Below the pieces are notes generated by a model. It ran no database searches and was not told the origin of the DNA. It saw only the letters and a program-made list of their open reading frames with translations. From an uncultured Aquimarina sp. (GTDB lineage: Bacteria > Bacteroidota > Bacteroidia > Flavobacteriales > Flavobacteriaceae): a DNA stretch of 64,000 nt. The stretch covers positions 310,001-374,000 of the forward strand of contig CANMLW010000001.1 in the NCBI GenBank assembly GCA_947498705.1, read 5' to 3'. The stretch's first letter is position 1. Each line of letters begins with the position of its first letter. The translations under genes and the position numbers were made by a program. Positions 35,545-44,748 of this stretch are shown in pieces.

Positions 35545-36696
35545 ATGAATAAAATTATTCGTGTTACTACTGTTCCGATGTCATTAGGGGGGCTTTTAAA
35601 GGGGCAATTAAAATTTATGTCTCAACACTATACTATTATTGGTATATCTGGTAAAGGAGGAGATCGCTTAGACAGGGTTTCTAAAGAAGAAGGAATAGAG
35701 GTGTATCCTGTAGAAATGACACGAAAAATTACTCCTATACAAGATCTAAAGGCTGTTTATAAGCTTTATAAGATTTTTAAAAAAGAGAAACCAACGATTG
35801 TTCATAGTCATACTCCCAAAGCTGGGACACTTTCGATGATTGCCGCTAGATTTGCAGGAGTACCACATCGATTACATACAATAGCCGGATTACCTTTATT
35901 AGAAGCAACTGGTAAGAAACGTGTTTTATTGGATACTGTAGAAAAACTTACTTACAGATGTGCTACTATGATTTACCCTAACTCGTATGGTCTTAATGAT
36001 ATTATAAAAGAAAACGGTTATACTACAGAAAAAAAACTTAAAGTTATTGGTAAAGGAAGTTCTAACGGTATCAATACTTCTCATTTTGATCCTCAACTTT
36101 ATTCAGATAAGGATAATCAAAACTTACGGGATGAATTAAAGATAAAATCTTCTGATACTGTCATTATTTATGTAGGTAGATTGGTAAAAGATAAAGGAAT
36201 TAATGAATTAATTGGCGCATTTAAGAAAATGGGGAGTCAGCATTCTAACTGTAAGCTTTTATTGGTAGGAACTTATGAAAAGGATTTAGACCCTTTATTA
36301 CCAGAAACAGAACATGAAATTAATACTAATCCTAATATAATTTTTGTTGGTTGGCAAACCGATGTAAGACCTTATTTTGCAATTTCAAATATTTTAGCAT
36401 TTCCAAGTTATAGAGAAGGATTCCCGAATGTTGTAATGCAAGCAGGAGCTATGGGATTAGCAAGTATTGTGACTGATATTAATGGTTGCAATGAAATAAT
36501 AACAGATCAGATAAATGGTGAGATTATACCAGTTAAGAATACAGAGCGATTATATCAGAGTATAAAAAAGTTAGTAGAGGATAAATCATTAAGAGACCTT
36601 ATGGCCTCGAATGCAAGAGAATCCATTGTAAGTAGATATAATAATCAGTATGTTTGGGATCAATTGTTAAGCGAATATAGATCATTAATTAATTAA
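35545..36696 (+). CDS. Family 4 glycosyltransferase, PglA-like
   Basis: 383 residues, GT-B fold. VHSHTPKAG at 86-94 and HTIAGLPLLE at 111-120 match the PglA / bacillosaminyl-PP-lipid alpha-1,3-GalNAc transferase branch; YVGRLVKDKG (209-218) and EGFPNVVMQA (291-300) are the donor-binding motifs. It would add the second sugar to the lipid-linked first sugar. PglC-, PglD-, PglE- and PglF-like genes are all present further on, which supports this assignment. First gene of the + strand block 35545-48634. Confidence 0.88.
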   Translation: MNKIIRVTTVPMSLGGLLKGQLKFMSQHYTIIGISGKGGDRLDRVSKEEGIEVYPVEMTRKITPIQDLKAVYKLYKIFKKEKPTIVHSHTPKAGTLSMIAARFAGVPHRLHTIAGLPLLEATGKKRVLLDTVEKLTYRCATMIYPNSYGLNDIIKENGYTTEKKLKVIGKGSSNGINTSHFDPQLYSDKDNQNLRDELKIKSSDTVIIYVGRLVKDKGINELIGAFKKMGSQHSNCKLLLVGTYEKDLDPLLPETEHEINTNPNIIFVGWQTDVRPYFAISNILAFPSYREGFPNVVMQAGAMGLASIVTDINGCNEIITDQINGEIIPVKNTERLYQSIKKLVEDKSLRDLMASNARESIVSRYNNQYVWDQLLSEYRSLIN

Positions 36697-36706
36697 CATT
36701 TTTTGG

Positions 36707-37759
36707 ATGAAGCAAAAGCTAACTTTATTAAAAAAAAGAGTATCCGTTGTTTTAAATGATGAGAACGAAAAAAAAGGAATTTTTCAAATAATAAAAGAAA
36801 GTATAATCTTTTGGATCGTAAAAAAGGAGTTCCCATTTTTTTATTTTGGAAAGTTTTTATACAGAAAAAATGTTGGGAATTATAAAGATTATTTGAGTAG
36901 TAAAGAAGTTGATAAAATAACGTTATCCAAAAATCTTCATCTTTATCAATATGCTTCGTTACTAAGAAATAAATTAACCTTTGCTATTTTTATGGAACGG
37001 AATAACATGCCTGTCCCTTTAATGGTAAGTTATAATTTTAAGCATCACTTTTTTTTAGGATCTAAGGTATATAATGTCGCTACTATAGATGATTTATATA
37101 AGTATTTCAATGATCTATTTGTGCAAACATCAAATACAAAAGTTTTTGTTAAGGCAATAGCAGAGATGGGTGGTGTTGGATCATATCTTATCACAAAAGA
37201 TAATCTCAAACAAGAATTAGATAAATATGGTGCCTATATCCTCGCAAATGATTGTATACATCAAGAGTTAATTATTCAACATGATTTAATCAATACCATA
37301 TATGAAGGTAGTGTTAATTCTATACGTTTTGATACATACCGGGATAAAAACGGAACTACACATATCTTATGTGCTTATATGCGTTTTGGTAGAGGAGGGA
37401 GTGTTTTAGATAATAGTACTTCTGGAGGATTTTGGGTTGGAATCGATATTGAGAAAGGACAACTTAAAGGGAAAAGTTACCAATTTATGCAACATGGCGG
37501 TAAGCGTTTGGATAGACATCCTGATTCTAAAGTGATTTTTGATGGATATGAAATACCGTATTTTAAGGAGGCGTGCGAAGTTGTTATGAAATGTGTTACT
37601 CATATACCTGATAGAATTATAGGTTGGGATATTGCCATTAGTAAAAATGGACCCGTCGTAATAGAAGGAAACGATAATAATTCGCTTTTGGGACCTGATC
37701 TGGTATACCAAGGATTGTTAAAGCATCCTTTGGCCAAAGAAATTATGGAAGAAGCTTAA
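36707..37759 (+). CDS. Sugar-transfer-associated ATP-grasp protein
   Basis: 350 residues. The ATP-grasp core is visible: VFVKAIAEMGGVGSYLI (Lys149, loop at 155-158), NSIRFDTY (Arg207), MRFGRGGSVLDNS (225-237) and GWDIAISKNGPVVIEGNDN near the end (metal-binding Glu-Asn). The ATPgrasp_ST family occurs in exopolysaccharide loci and is thought to ligate an amino acid or similar acid to a sugar or carrier, without proof. It sits between a glycosyltransferase and a PaaK-like gene with short gaps, so it belongs to repeat-unit decoration. Confidence 0.82.
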   Translation: MKQKLTLLKKRVSVVLNDENEKKGIFQIIKESIIFWIVKKEFPFFYFGKFLYRKNVGNYKDYLSSKEVDKITLSKNLHLYQYASLLRNKLTFAIFMERNNMPVPLMVSYNFKHHFFLGSKVYNVATIDDLYKYFNDLFVQTSNTKVFVKAIAEMGGVGSYLITKDNLKQELDKYGAYILANDCIHQELIIQHDLINTIYEGSVNSIRFDTYRDKNGTTHILCAYMRFGRGGSVLDNSTSGGFWVGIDIEKGQLKGKSYQFMQHGGKRLDRHPDSKVIFDGYEIPYFKEACEVVMKCVTHIPDRIIGWDIAISKNGPVVIEGNDNNSLLGPDLVYQGLLKHPLAKEIMEEA

Positions 37760-37765
37760 AATAAA

Positions 37766-39076
37766 ATGATAATGAAACCATTAGAGTTACTTAGAAACAA
37801 AGCATTCTGGACAGTAGATACGCTTAAGGGTGGAAAAAAAAGAAACCACTATGATGAAATTAAATTTATTGTAGAGAACCCCACTTCTCAAAAATCTATT
37901 GATTTAAAAAATAAAAATTTACAGCATCTACTAGAGCACGCTGTAAAATCAACAGGGTTTTATGATGCTTATAAAAAGTATGATAGTATAGAAGATTTTC
38001 CTGTTATTAATAAAAATATTATAAAGGATAATTATGAAGGTTTCCAATCCAAAGATTATATAGATCTTCCAAAGTTTACAGTTAGTACCAGTGGTTCTAC
38101 AGGAACACCGTTTACAGCGCATCAGAATACTAACAAGAGAGTCAGGAATATGGCTGATACTATCTATTTTTCTGAAAAAGCAGGTTTTAAAATCGGTAAT
38201 AAATTGACTTATTTCAGATTATGGAACGCTTATGAAAAGAAAGGGTTTATTTCAAAATTGTTACAAAATGTAGTTCCCGTAGAAATATTCGAACTTAAAA
38301 ATAAAGAAGTTGTCAAAGATGTAATCGATAGACTTTCTAAAAGCAACGATTCGAATAGTTGGCTAGGATACGCCTCTGGATATGAAACAATTTGTAGATA
38401 TCTGGATAAAAACGAAACACCAAAGGTAAAAGGGAAGTTGAAATCTGTTATTGCAATGTCAGAACGATTAAATGACTATACAAAACAGGGGGTATATAAA
38501 CACTTCGGAACCGAAGTGGTTTCTAGATATTCGAATGTAGAGAACGGTATTATGGCGCAGCAACCCTTGGGAGATAAAAAATATTTCGAAATTAATGAGG
38601 CTAGCTATTTGATAGAAATTTTAGCACTTGACTCTAATAAAAGAGTACCAGATGGGCAACCCGGTAGAATTGTAATAACAGATTTGTTTAACTATTGCAT
38701 GCCTTTAATACGATATGATACGGGGGATATAGGGATTAAAGATGTGATTGATTCTAAGCCTGTTTTTCTAGAAGTTAGCGGTAGGAAAATTGATGTGATT
38801 TATGATACAAAAGGCGAGATCATTACTAGTAACCTGGTCATGTTGGCAAACAATTATCAGGAGTTAAATCAATGTCAATTAATACAAAAAGCGCCAGGAA
38901 CTTATTGTTTTAAAATAAACTCTGAAGATAAATTTTTACGAGAAGAAGAGTTCGTTAACGAGTTTAAAGAGTATTTGGGCGAAGATGCAAAAATTACTAT
39001 AGAATATGTAGATGAAATTCCGTTACTTGCATCGGGAAAAAGAAGGGTCATGGTTAATGAAATGGCAAACGTTTAG
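37766..39076 (+). CDS. PaaK/CapK-like adenylate-forming enzyme
   Basis: 436 residues (an ATG two codons downstream is an equally good start). ANL-family P-loop TSGSTGTP at 108-115, later LIRYDTGDIG and the C-terminal PLLASGKRR with a candidate catalytic Lys. It is shorter than, and only distantly similar to, the PaaK-like protein at 5930-7330 and lacks its CDCGC cluster. As there is no aromatic catabolism nearby, it probably activates an acid for glycan modification. Co-transcribed with the ATP-grasp gene (6-base gap). Confidence 0.8.
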   Translation: MIMKPLELLRNKAFWTVDTLKGGKKRNHYDEIKFIVENPTSQKSIDLKNKNLQHLLEHAVKSTGFYDAYKKYDSIEDFPVINKNIIKDNYEGFQSKDYIDLPKFTVSTSGSTGTPFTAHQNTNKRVRNMADTIYFSEKAGFKIGNKLTYFRLWNAYEKKGFISKLLQNVVPVEIFELKNKEVVKDVIDRLSKSNDSNSWLGYASGYETICRYLDKNETPKVKGKLKSVIAMSERLNDYTKQGVYKHFGTEVVSRYSNVENGIMAQQPLGDKKYFEINEASYLIEILALDSNKRVPDGQPGRIVITDLFNYCMPLIRYDTGDIGIKDVIDSKPVFLEVSGRKIDVIYDTKGEIITSNLVMLANNYQELNQCQLIQKAPGTYCFKINSEDKFLREEEFVNEFKEYLGEDAKITIEYVDEIPLLASGKRRVMVNEMANV

Positions 39077-39094
39077 TGATTAAATTTTGCAATT

Positions 39095-39700
39095 GTGTAT
39101 ACATTTTTTTTAAAAAGGATTCTCGATTTTAGTATATCATTAATTTTACTAATTTTGATCTCCCCATTATTTATAGTGCTAGTTATCTTTCTGGCAATAG
39201 CAAATGGAGGTAAACCCTTCTTTGTGCAAAAAAGACCAGGAAAGAATGAGAAAATTTTTAGTATCCTGAAATTTAAAACTATGAATGACAAGAGGGATCA
39301 ACAAGGTAATTTATTAGAGGATAAGGATAGAATTACTAAAGTGGGAGCTTTTGTGAGAAAGACCTCTTTAGATGAAATTCCTCAATTAATTAACGTTGTA
39401 AAAGGCGATATGTCCTTAATCGGTCCACGTCCCCTAATTATAGAATACCTCCCCATTTATAATAGTATTCAGAAAAAACGTCATGATGTAAAACCAGGTA
39501 TCACAGGTTGGGCACAAGTAAATGGAAGAAATTCTATTTCCTGGACTAAAAAGTTTGAATATGATGTATGGTATGTTGCTAATTGTAGCTTTTTGCTTGA
39601 TATAAAAATACTAGGCTTAACACTTAAAAAAGTACTTCAGAAAAAAGATGTAAACTTATCTGAAGAGTTATCGTCAGAGTATTTTAATGGCAATAACTAA
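39095..39700 (+). CDS. Initiating sugar-phosphate transferase, PglC-like (copy 1)
   Basis: 201 residues, starting at GTG. One N-terminal membrane helix (about 8-34, the re-entrant type), then KFKTMND, the catalytic dyad Asp93-Glu94 in SLDEIPQL, GDMSLIGPRPL and KPGITGWAQVNGRNSISW. These are the monotopic phosphoglycosyl transferases that move a sugar phosphate to undecaprenyl phosphate. The small size is that of PglC rather than WbaP/WcaJ. A paralogue of the same length ending in the same FNGNN is at 43491. Confidence 0.92.
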   Translation: MYTFFLKRILDFSISLILLILISPLFIVLVIFLAIANGGKPFFVQKRPGKNEKIFSILKFKTMNDKRDQQGNLLEDKDRITKVGAFVRKTSLDEIPQLINVVKGDMSLIGPRPLIIEYLPIYNSIQKKRHDVKPGITGWAQVNGRNSISWTKKFEYDVWYVANCSFLLDIKILGLTLKKVLQKKDVNLSEELSSEYFNGNN

Positions 39701-39725
39701 ACGAATAATGTTTTAGACAAGACAT

Positions 39726-40823
39726 ATGGGTAATAATTTGGAAATAGTAGCCTTAACAAAAAAGATGTTAAGGGAGGGCATAGAACAAAATACATATTGG
39801 AAAGGTGATCTTACTCCATTACCAAAAAGTAAAGCTTTATGGTTGGTAGCCAATGATAGAATAGAAGAAGAAGATTATTGCGGAGTTCTTGGGTATGAAG
39901 ATGACAAAATGATTTCTTTTGTCTTCATGTTTCCAGATTTTCTAAATGAGAATGGTAAAAAAGGTAGTAAGGTTTATTGGATGATCTCCTGGTGGGTCGA
40001 TAAAAAATATAAAGACACCGTATTAGGAACCTATATATATAATGAGGCGGTCAACTTAACAGGTAAACAAGTGCTTATTAAGTCCTATGCAGAAAACGTG
40101 ACCTCATTCTATGAAAAACAACCTTTTACTGTAATAGCTTCTAGATTAAGACATACTATTTTTTTTAGTTTAGATGCCTCGATGTTAATAGGCAGGTTTT
40201 CATTTTTAAAACCATTTAATCCCATCTTAAAAGTCATAGATGATACCGTAGCTTCATTTTTAAGATTTATAAATCGTTCAAAATTGAAGAATAACACAAA
40301 ATCATTAGAATACGAGTATATTCCTCAGTTAGATAGTAAAACTTGGGAATTATTACAGCCTTTGTGTAAAAATGATCTAATTTATAAAACCAAAGAGTAT
40401 GTAAATTGGCAAATTTCAACAAGTCAATATATGCAGACTCCAATTCCAAAAAAACATCCATATACATCGTTACAAACAGGAGTGAGTACCAACATTAAAA
40501 TGCATAATGTAAAGGTAATGAATGGAGAACAATTGATCGGCTTCTTTTCATATGTGATTAATTATAATGAATTTAATGTAAAATATTTTTTGGTTATAGA
40601 AGATCAATATTATGATGTATGTATAGATGCTTTAGTAGAGAATTGTATTAAAAAGAAAGCGAAATTTATTTTTACAGATGACACCAGGTTATCTGATAGT
40701 ATTACCAAAAAATATACTACCGTTTTTACACATAAGGTGACAAAAAAAGGTTTGGCACATAATGAAACAAAATTGGATTTTGGAAATACAACTATGCTTA
40801 ACAGAGATGGACATTTTTACTAA
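39726..40823 (+). CDS. GNAT-like acyltransferase of unknown substrate
   Basis: 365 residues. The N-terminal part reads like a GNAT fold: MISWWVDKKYKDTVLGTYIYNEAV is in the place of the acyl-CoA-binding loop, preceded by strands ending VFMFPDF. The second half (about 195-365) may be a second, degenerate GNAT-like copy, with YFLVIEDQYY and CIKKKAKFIFTDD. I do not know the family with certainty. Its place between PglC-like and DltA-like genes suggests modification of a sugar amine or hydroxyl. Confidence 0.55.
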   Translation: MGNNLEIVALTKKMLREGIEQNTYWKGDLTPLPKSKALWLVANDRIEEEDYCGVLGYEDDKMISFVFMFPDFLNENGKKGSKVYWMISWWVDKKYKDTVLGTYIYNEAVNLTGKQVLIKSYAENVTSFYEKQPFTVIASRLRHTIFFSLDASMLIGRFSFLKPFNPILKVIDDTVASFLRFINRSKLKNNTKSLEYEYIPQLDSKTWELLQPLCKNDLIYKTKEYVNWQISTSQYMQTPIPKKHPYTSLQTGVSTNIKMHNVKVMNGEQLIGFFSYVINYNEFNVKYFLVIEDQYYDVCIDALVENCIKKKAKFIFTDDTRLSDSITKKYTTVFTHKVTKKGLAHNETKLDFGNTTMLNRDGHFY

Positions 40824-40906
40824 TTAGTTTATTATTGAGAAAATAAGAAATCTTGAATAGGTTAGTACCGATATTAGAAATAGTATTTTAGATAAATAAT
40901 GATAAA

Positions 40907-42403
40907 ATGAAATTTGTAAAACAATTACAAGCATCTATAGAAAGTAATCCGACGCAAAATGCACTTTGTATCAATAGAACGTTTTATACCTATCAGGATT
41001 TTGCATTAGAAATTTCTAAGATACGTGCAGCAATTGCAACAACAATAGATGATACAGAAAAACTAATAGGGCTGGTTACTAATGATGATTTACAAACCTA
41101 TGCCAGTATTATCGCATTGTGGTTTGAAGGGAAGGCATATGTACCTGTAAACCCATCATCTCCGTTAGAGCGAAACACCAAGGTTTTCGAACTTACAGAA
41201 ACAAAATATGTGTTGGATTCATCAAAAACTTCTTTATATGACGATTATAAGGTGATTTCTTCTTCTGAATTAGAAAATACGGCAGTTAATTTATCTCCGA
41301 ATAAAGTATCCGGAGAACAATTAGCTTATATTTTGTTTACATCAGGTACTACAGGTTTGCCAAAAGGAGTTCCTATCACATTTAACAATGTAGATGCATT
41401 AGTCAATGCCATAGACGCCGAGGACACTTTTAATCTAACCTCTTCAGATCGTTGTTTACAGATGTTTGAACTTACCTTCGATTTCTCTGTGGTAACGTAT
41501 TTGTTTCCTTTTTTATCAGGAGCTTGTATCTATACGATTCCAAAAAATGTAATAAAGTACTTTTATATATTTAAACTGATAAAAGAACAAAGATTAACCG
41601 TACTTACCATGGTGCCATCTATTATAAATTATCTTAGACCGTATTTTTCAGAGATTAATGCACCTGATGTAAGGTATTGTAGTTTTGGAGGAGGAGCTTT
41701 GCATAGTGATATAGCAAAAGAATGGAGTGATTGCCTTCCGAATTGTAAAATATTTAATTACTATGGGCCAACAGAGTTTACCGTTTATAGTGGATTTTAT
41801 CCATATCACAAAGACACACATCAAAAAGCTCATAATGGTATTATAGCAATAGGAACTCCTCAAAAAGATACACATTACCTTGTTGTAAATGAAAAAAATG
41901 AAGAAGTCCCTATTGGGGTGACCGGAGAATTGTGTCTGGGAGGCCCACAGATAACACCTGGTTATTGGAAAAATGAAGAACGAAATGCAGTGAGTTTTTT
42001 TGTCAAAGAAGATAATACAGAGAAAATACGATATTACAAGACAGGCGACCTTTGTTTTAAGGACGATGAAAATGATTTTCTATATGTTGGAAGGGCAGAT
42101 TTCCAAGTAAAAATTAGAGGTTATAGAGTAGAATTGGCCGAAATAGAATTTCATGCCAAAGCGATGTCTGATAAGAAAGTGAATATGGTTGCATTAGATA
42201 TAACCAATAATCTAGGGAATGCAGAATTAGGCTTGGCGATAGAAGGGGATCCTTTTGATACAAAGAAAATCGTAGATCATATGAAAACTAAGATGCCAGA
42301 ATATATGATTCCTGGGCATATAAGCTTTGTAAAGGAATTTCCTCATAGTATTAACGGAAAAATCGATAGAAAAAAATTAAGAACATATTTTGATATAAAT
42401 TAA
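40907..42403 (+). CDS. Amino-acid-adenylating ligase, DltA-like
   Basis: 498 residues, the size of stand-alone DltA. Core motifs: ILFTSGTTGLPKG (A3, 142-154), NYYGPTEFTVY (A5), GELCLGG, YYKTGDLCF (A7), GRADFQVKIRGYRVEL (A8) and the C-terminal NGKIDRKKL with catalytic Lys485 (A10). It would adenylate an amino or other carboxylic acid and load it on the carrier protein encoded 7 bases downstream. This is the dltA-dltC arrangement, but dltB/dltD-like genes are placed elsewhere in the cluster. Substrate specificity cannot be read by eye. Confidence 0.9.
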   Translation: MKFVKQLQASIESNPTQNALCINRTFYTYQDFALEISKIRAAIATTIDDTEKLIGLVTNDDLQTYASIIALWFEGKAYVPVNPSSPLERNTKVFELTETKYVLDSSKTSLYDDYKVISSSELENTAVNLSPNKVSGEQLAYILFTSGTTGLPKGVPITFNNVDALVNAIDAEDTFNLTSSDRCLQMFELTFDFSVVTYLFPFLSGACIYTIPKNVIKYFYIFKLIKEQRLTVLTMVPSIINYLRPYFSEINAPDVRYCSFGGGALHSDIAKEWSDCLPNCKIFNYYGPTEFTVYSGFYPYHKDTHQKAHNGIIAIGTPQKDTHYLVVNEKNEEVPIGVTGELCLGGPQITPGYWKNEERNAVSFFVKEDNTEKIRYYKTGDLCFKDDENDFLYVGRADFQVKIRGYRVELAEIEFHAKAMSDKKVNMVALDITNNLGNAELGLAIEGDPFDTKKIVDHMKTKMPEYMIPGHISFVKEFPHSINGKIDRKKLRTYFDIN

Positions 42404-42410
42404 AACTAGA

Positions 42411-42653
42411 ATGACAAGAGATGAAATTTTATCAAAGGTAACCGATGCCTTTGTTACAGTATTAGAACATACTAATTTTGATTTAACAGATGCTACTACT
42501 GCCGATGATGTAGATGGTTGGGAGTCTATTACGCATATGATGATTATTTCTGAAGTAGAGAAAACTTTTAGTATTAAGTTTAAATTAATGGACTTGATGA
42601 ATATGAGTAATGTAGGAGATTTATTAAATACAATCGAGTTAGAATTACAATAG
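42411..42653 (+). CDS. Acyl/aminoacyl carrier protein (DltC-like)
   Basis: 80 residues. The phosphopantetheine site is GWESITHMM (Glu instead of the usual Asp before the Ser). Strongly similar to the carrier at 25-264 (DVDGW, HMMII, IKFKL), so the two are paralogues that may be served by different ligases. It begins 7 bases after the adenylation gene and is surely its carrier. Confidence 0.92.
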   Translation: MTRDEILSKVTDAFVTVLEHTNFDLTDATTADDVDGWESITHMMIISEVEKTFSIKFKLMDLMNMSNVGDLLNTIELELQ

Positions 42654-42768
42654 TTAGTTGGATTCCCTTTAATCAGTAAAGAATTCAAACAAGGGTTTCA
42701 TGATTTTTATCATAGAATTATAATGCGTTGATTTATTTCTTTAGCACGCATTATAAAACTTGAAAATT

Positions 42769-43443
42769 ATGGAAGATATTGTGATTATAGGGGCTTCTGG
42801 TCATGCTAAGGTGATTATAGAAGTGGTCGAGATGACTGCAAAGTATAGTATTTATGGCTTAGTAGATTCTTTTAAACCTAAAGGTGTAAAAGTACATGGG
42901 TACAAAATTCTAGGGCCTGAAGATGAGATAAGAAACCTTGCTGAAAAAGGTATAAAAAGAGGGATAATTGCAATTGGGGATAATTGGATCAGATATACTA
43001 TGTCTAAAAAAATTAGACAAATTGTAAAAGATTTTGAGTTTATTACAGTAATTCATCCAACTGCGATTGTAAGTAAAAGTGCTAAAATAGGAAAAGGAAC
43101 TGCTATTTTAACAGCTGTCAAGATAAATGCAGATGCGCAAATAGGAGATAACTGTATTGTTAATACAAACTCAAGTTTTGGTCATGATAGTGTTTTAGGA
43201 GATTTTTCAAGTATTGCTCCTGGTGTTACGGTAGGAGGAAACGTAACTATTGGTTTTTGCAGTGCCATATCATTAGGTGCAAATTTAATACAAGGTATTT
43301 GTATAGGAAACCATAGTGTAATTGGAGCAGGTTCATTAATATTGCAAAATATAGTGGATTTTAAATTAGCTTTTGGGGTTCCGGGAAAAGAAATTAGAAC
43401 CTTACAAAAGGGAGAACGATACTTATCAAAAGTAGATAGTTAG
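42769..43443 (+). CDS. Sugar O/N-acetyltransferase, PglD/NeuD-like (copy 1)
   Basis: 224 residues from the ATG at 42769 (TTG at 42760 is in frame). N-terminal Rossmann-like sugar-binding domain (IVIIGASGHAKV) and a C-terminal left-handed beta-helix of hexapeptide repeats (from about IHPTAIVSKSAKIGKG). The catalytic His139 is in SFGHDS. PglD acetylates the 4-amino group of a UDP-4-amino-4,6-dideoxy sugar. Note Asp follows the His, where Glu is usual. It is placed just before the second PglC-like gene. Confidence 0.88.
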   Translation: MEDIVIIGASGHAKVIIEVVEMTAKYSIYGLVDSFKPKGVKVHGYKILGPEDEIRNLAEKGIKRGIIAIGDNWIRYTMSKKIRQIVKDFEFITVIHPTAIVSKSAKIGKGTAILTAVKINADAQIGDNCIVNTNSSFGHDSVLGDFSSIAPGVTVGGNVTIGFCSAISLGANLIQGICIGNHSVIGAGSLILQNIVDFKLAFGVPGKEIRTLQKGERYLSKVDS

Positions 43444-43490
43444 ATATAAAATTAATATAAATAATACGTTAGGTAGAATTAAACATTACT

Positions 43491-44096
43491 ATGTACAAAT
43501 TGTTTTTTAAACGTGTGTTGGATTTTTGCATTGCCTTGGTTGGTATTTTATGCCTATTTCCTGTTTTTTTTGTGGTGATGGTAATATTGCTATTCACAAA
43601 TAATGGCAAACCATTTTTCTTTCAACCAAGACCAGGTAAAAATGAAAGAATATTTAAGATTATCAAGTTCAAGAGTATGAATGATAAAAAAGATGCAAAT
43701 GGAGAGTTGTTACCTTTTGAACAAAGAATAACAAGTACTGGTAAGTTTATTAGAAAATATTCGTTAGACGAAATCCCTCAATTATTTAATGTTTTAAAGG
43801 GAGATATGAGTCTTATTGGCCCAAGGCCACTTTTGGTAAAGTACTTACCTTTGTATAATGAAGAACAGAGAAAAAGACATTTAGTTAAACCAGGTATAAC
43901 AGGGTGGGCTCAAATAAATGGTAGAAATACTATTTCATGGGCACAAAAATTTAAGCTTGATGTTTGGTATACAGAGAACATAGGTTTTTTGACAGATGTT
44001 AAAATAATTTTATTAACGATCAAAAAAGTTTTTTTTAAAGAAGATATTAATAGTGGTGAGAATATAAACATGCCAACTTTTAATGGAAATAACTAG
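43491..44096 (+). CDS. Initiating sugar-phosphate transferase, PglC-like (copy 2)
   Basis: 201 residues. Same plan as copy 1 at 39095: N-terminal membrane segment, KFKSMND, Asp93-Glu94 in SLDEIPQL, GDMSLIGPRPL, GITGWAQINGRNTISW and the identical C-terminal FNGNN. About two thirds of positions agree by eye, so this is an old duplication, not a recent copy. Two initiating transferases in one locus imply two repeat units or a choice of first sugar. Confidence 0.92.
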   Translation: MYKLFFKRVLDFCIALVGILCLFPVFFVVMVILLFTNNGKPFFFQPRPGKNERIFKIIKFKSMNDKKDANGELLPFEQRITSTGKFIRKYSLDEIPQLFNVLKGDMSLIGPRPLLVKYLPLYNEEQRKRHLVKPGITGWAQINGRNTISWAQKFKLDVWYTENIGFLTDVKIILLTIKKVFFKEDINSGENINMPTFNGNN

Positions 44097-44100
44097 TAAA

Positions 44101-44745
44101 ATGAAAAGTGCAGTAATTATTGGAGCCGGTACACAAGGGCAGGTATATGCTTCTTATCTTAAAGAAGCGGGAGTTAATATTATCGGCTTTATAGATGATA
44201 ACCCCGATTTAAAAGGTAAAGAGGTGATTAATATTCCTGTATTAGGGACCTATAAAGACTTATTTTTGGATGAGTTCAAGAATAAAATTCAAGACGTATA
44301 TTGCCCAATAGGAGTAAATGCTGTCCGTGTAGAGTATCTTTCTACTTTAAAGAAAGAAGGGTATGGTATTCCTGGATTTTTGCATCATACCGTATCCATT
44401 GCGCCCGATGTAACAATAGGGGAAGCAGTATATATGCTTGCTGGCAATATTGTAATGCCTCATACAACCATTGGTAATTATATCATGATAAATATGGATA
44501 GCACCATTGCGCATCATGTAACGCTCGAAGATGGAGTATTTATGTCTTCTGGAGTAAATATAGGAGCATTGATACATGTTAAGGAAAATGCATATGTAGG
44601 CATGGGAGTTACAGCAATGACCGGAATAAAAGAAATAGGAAAAGAAACATTAATAGGAGCAGGAACCGTACTTATAAAAGATGTTCCTGATTATGTCACG
44701 ATAGTTGGTAATCCTGGCAGAATAATAAAAACAAAACAACCATAA
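44101..44745 (+). CDS. Sugar acetyltransferase, PglD/NeuD-like (copy 2)
   Basis: 214 residues from the ATG at 44101, 4 bases after the PglC stop (an upstream ATG at 44083 would overlap it). AVIIGAGTQGQV at the N-terminus and hexapeptide repeats in the second half; the active-site pair is His138-His139 in IAHHVTLED. It is quite different from copy 1, closer to general NeuD-type enzymes, so the acceptor sugar or amine may differ. Confidence 0.88.
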   Translation: MKSAVIIGAGTQGQVYASYLKEAGVNIIGFIDDNPDLKGKEVINIPVLGTYKDLFLDEFKNKIQDVYCPIGVNAVRVEYLSTLKKEGYGIPGFLHHTVSIAPDVTIGEAVYMLAGNIVMPHTTIGNYIMINMDSTIAHHVTLEDGVFMSSGVNIGALIHVKENAYVGMGVTAMTGIKEIGKETLIGAGTVLIKDVPDYVTIVGNPGRIIKTKQP

Positions 44746-44748
44746 TTC

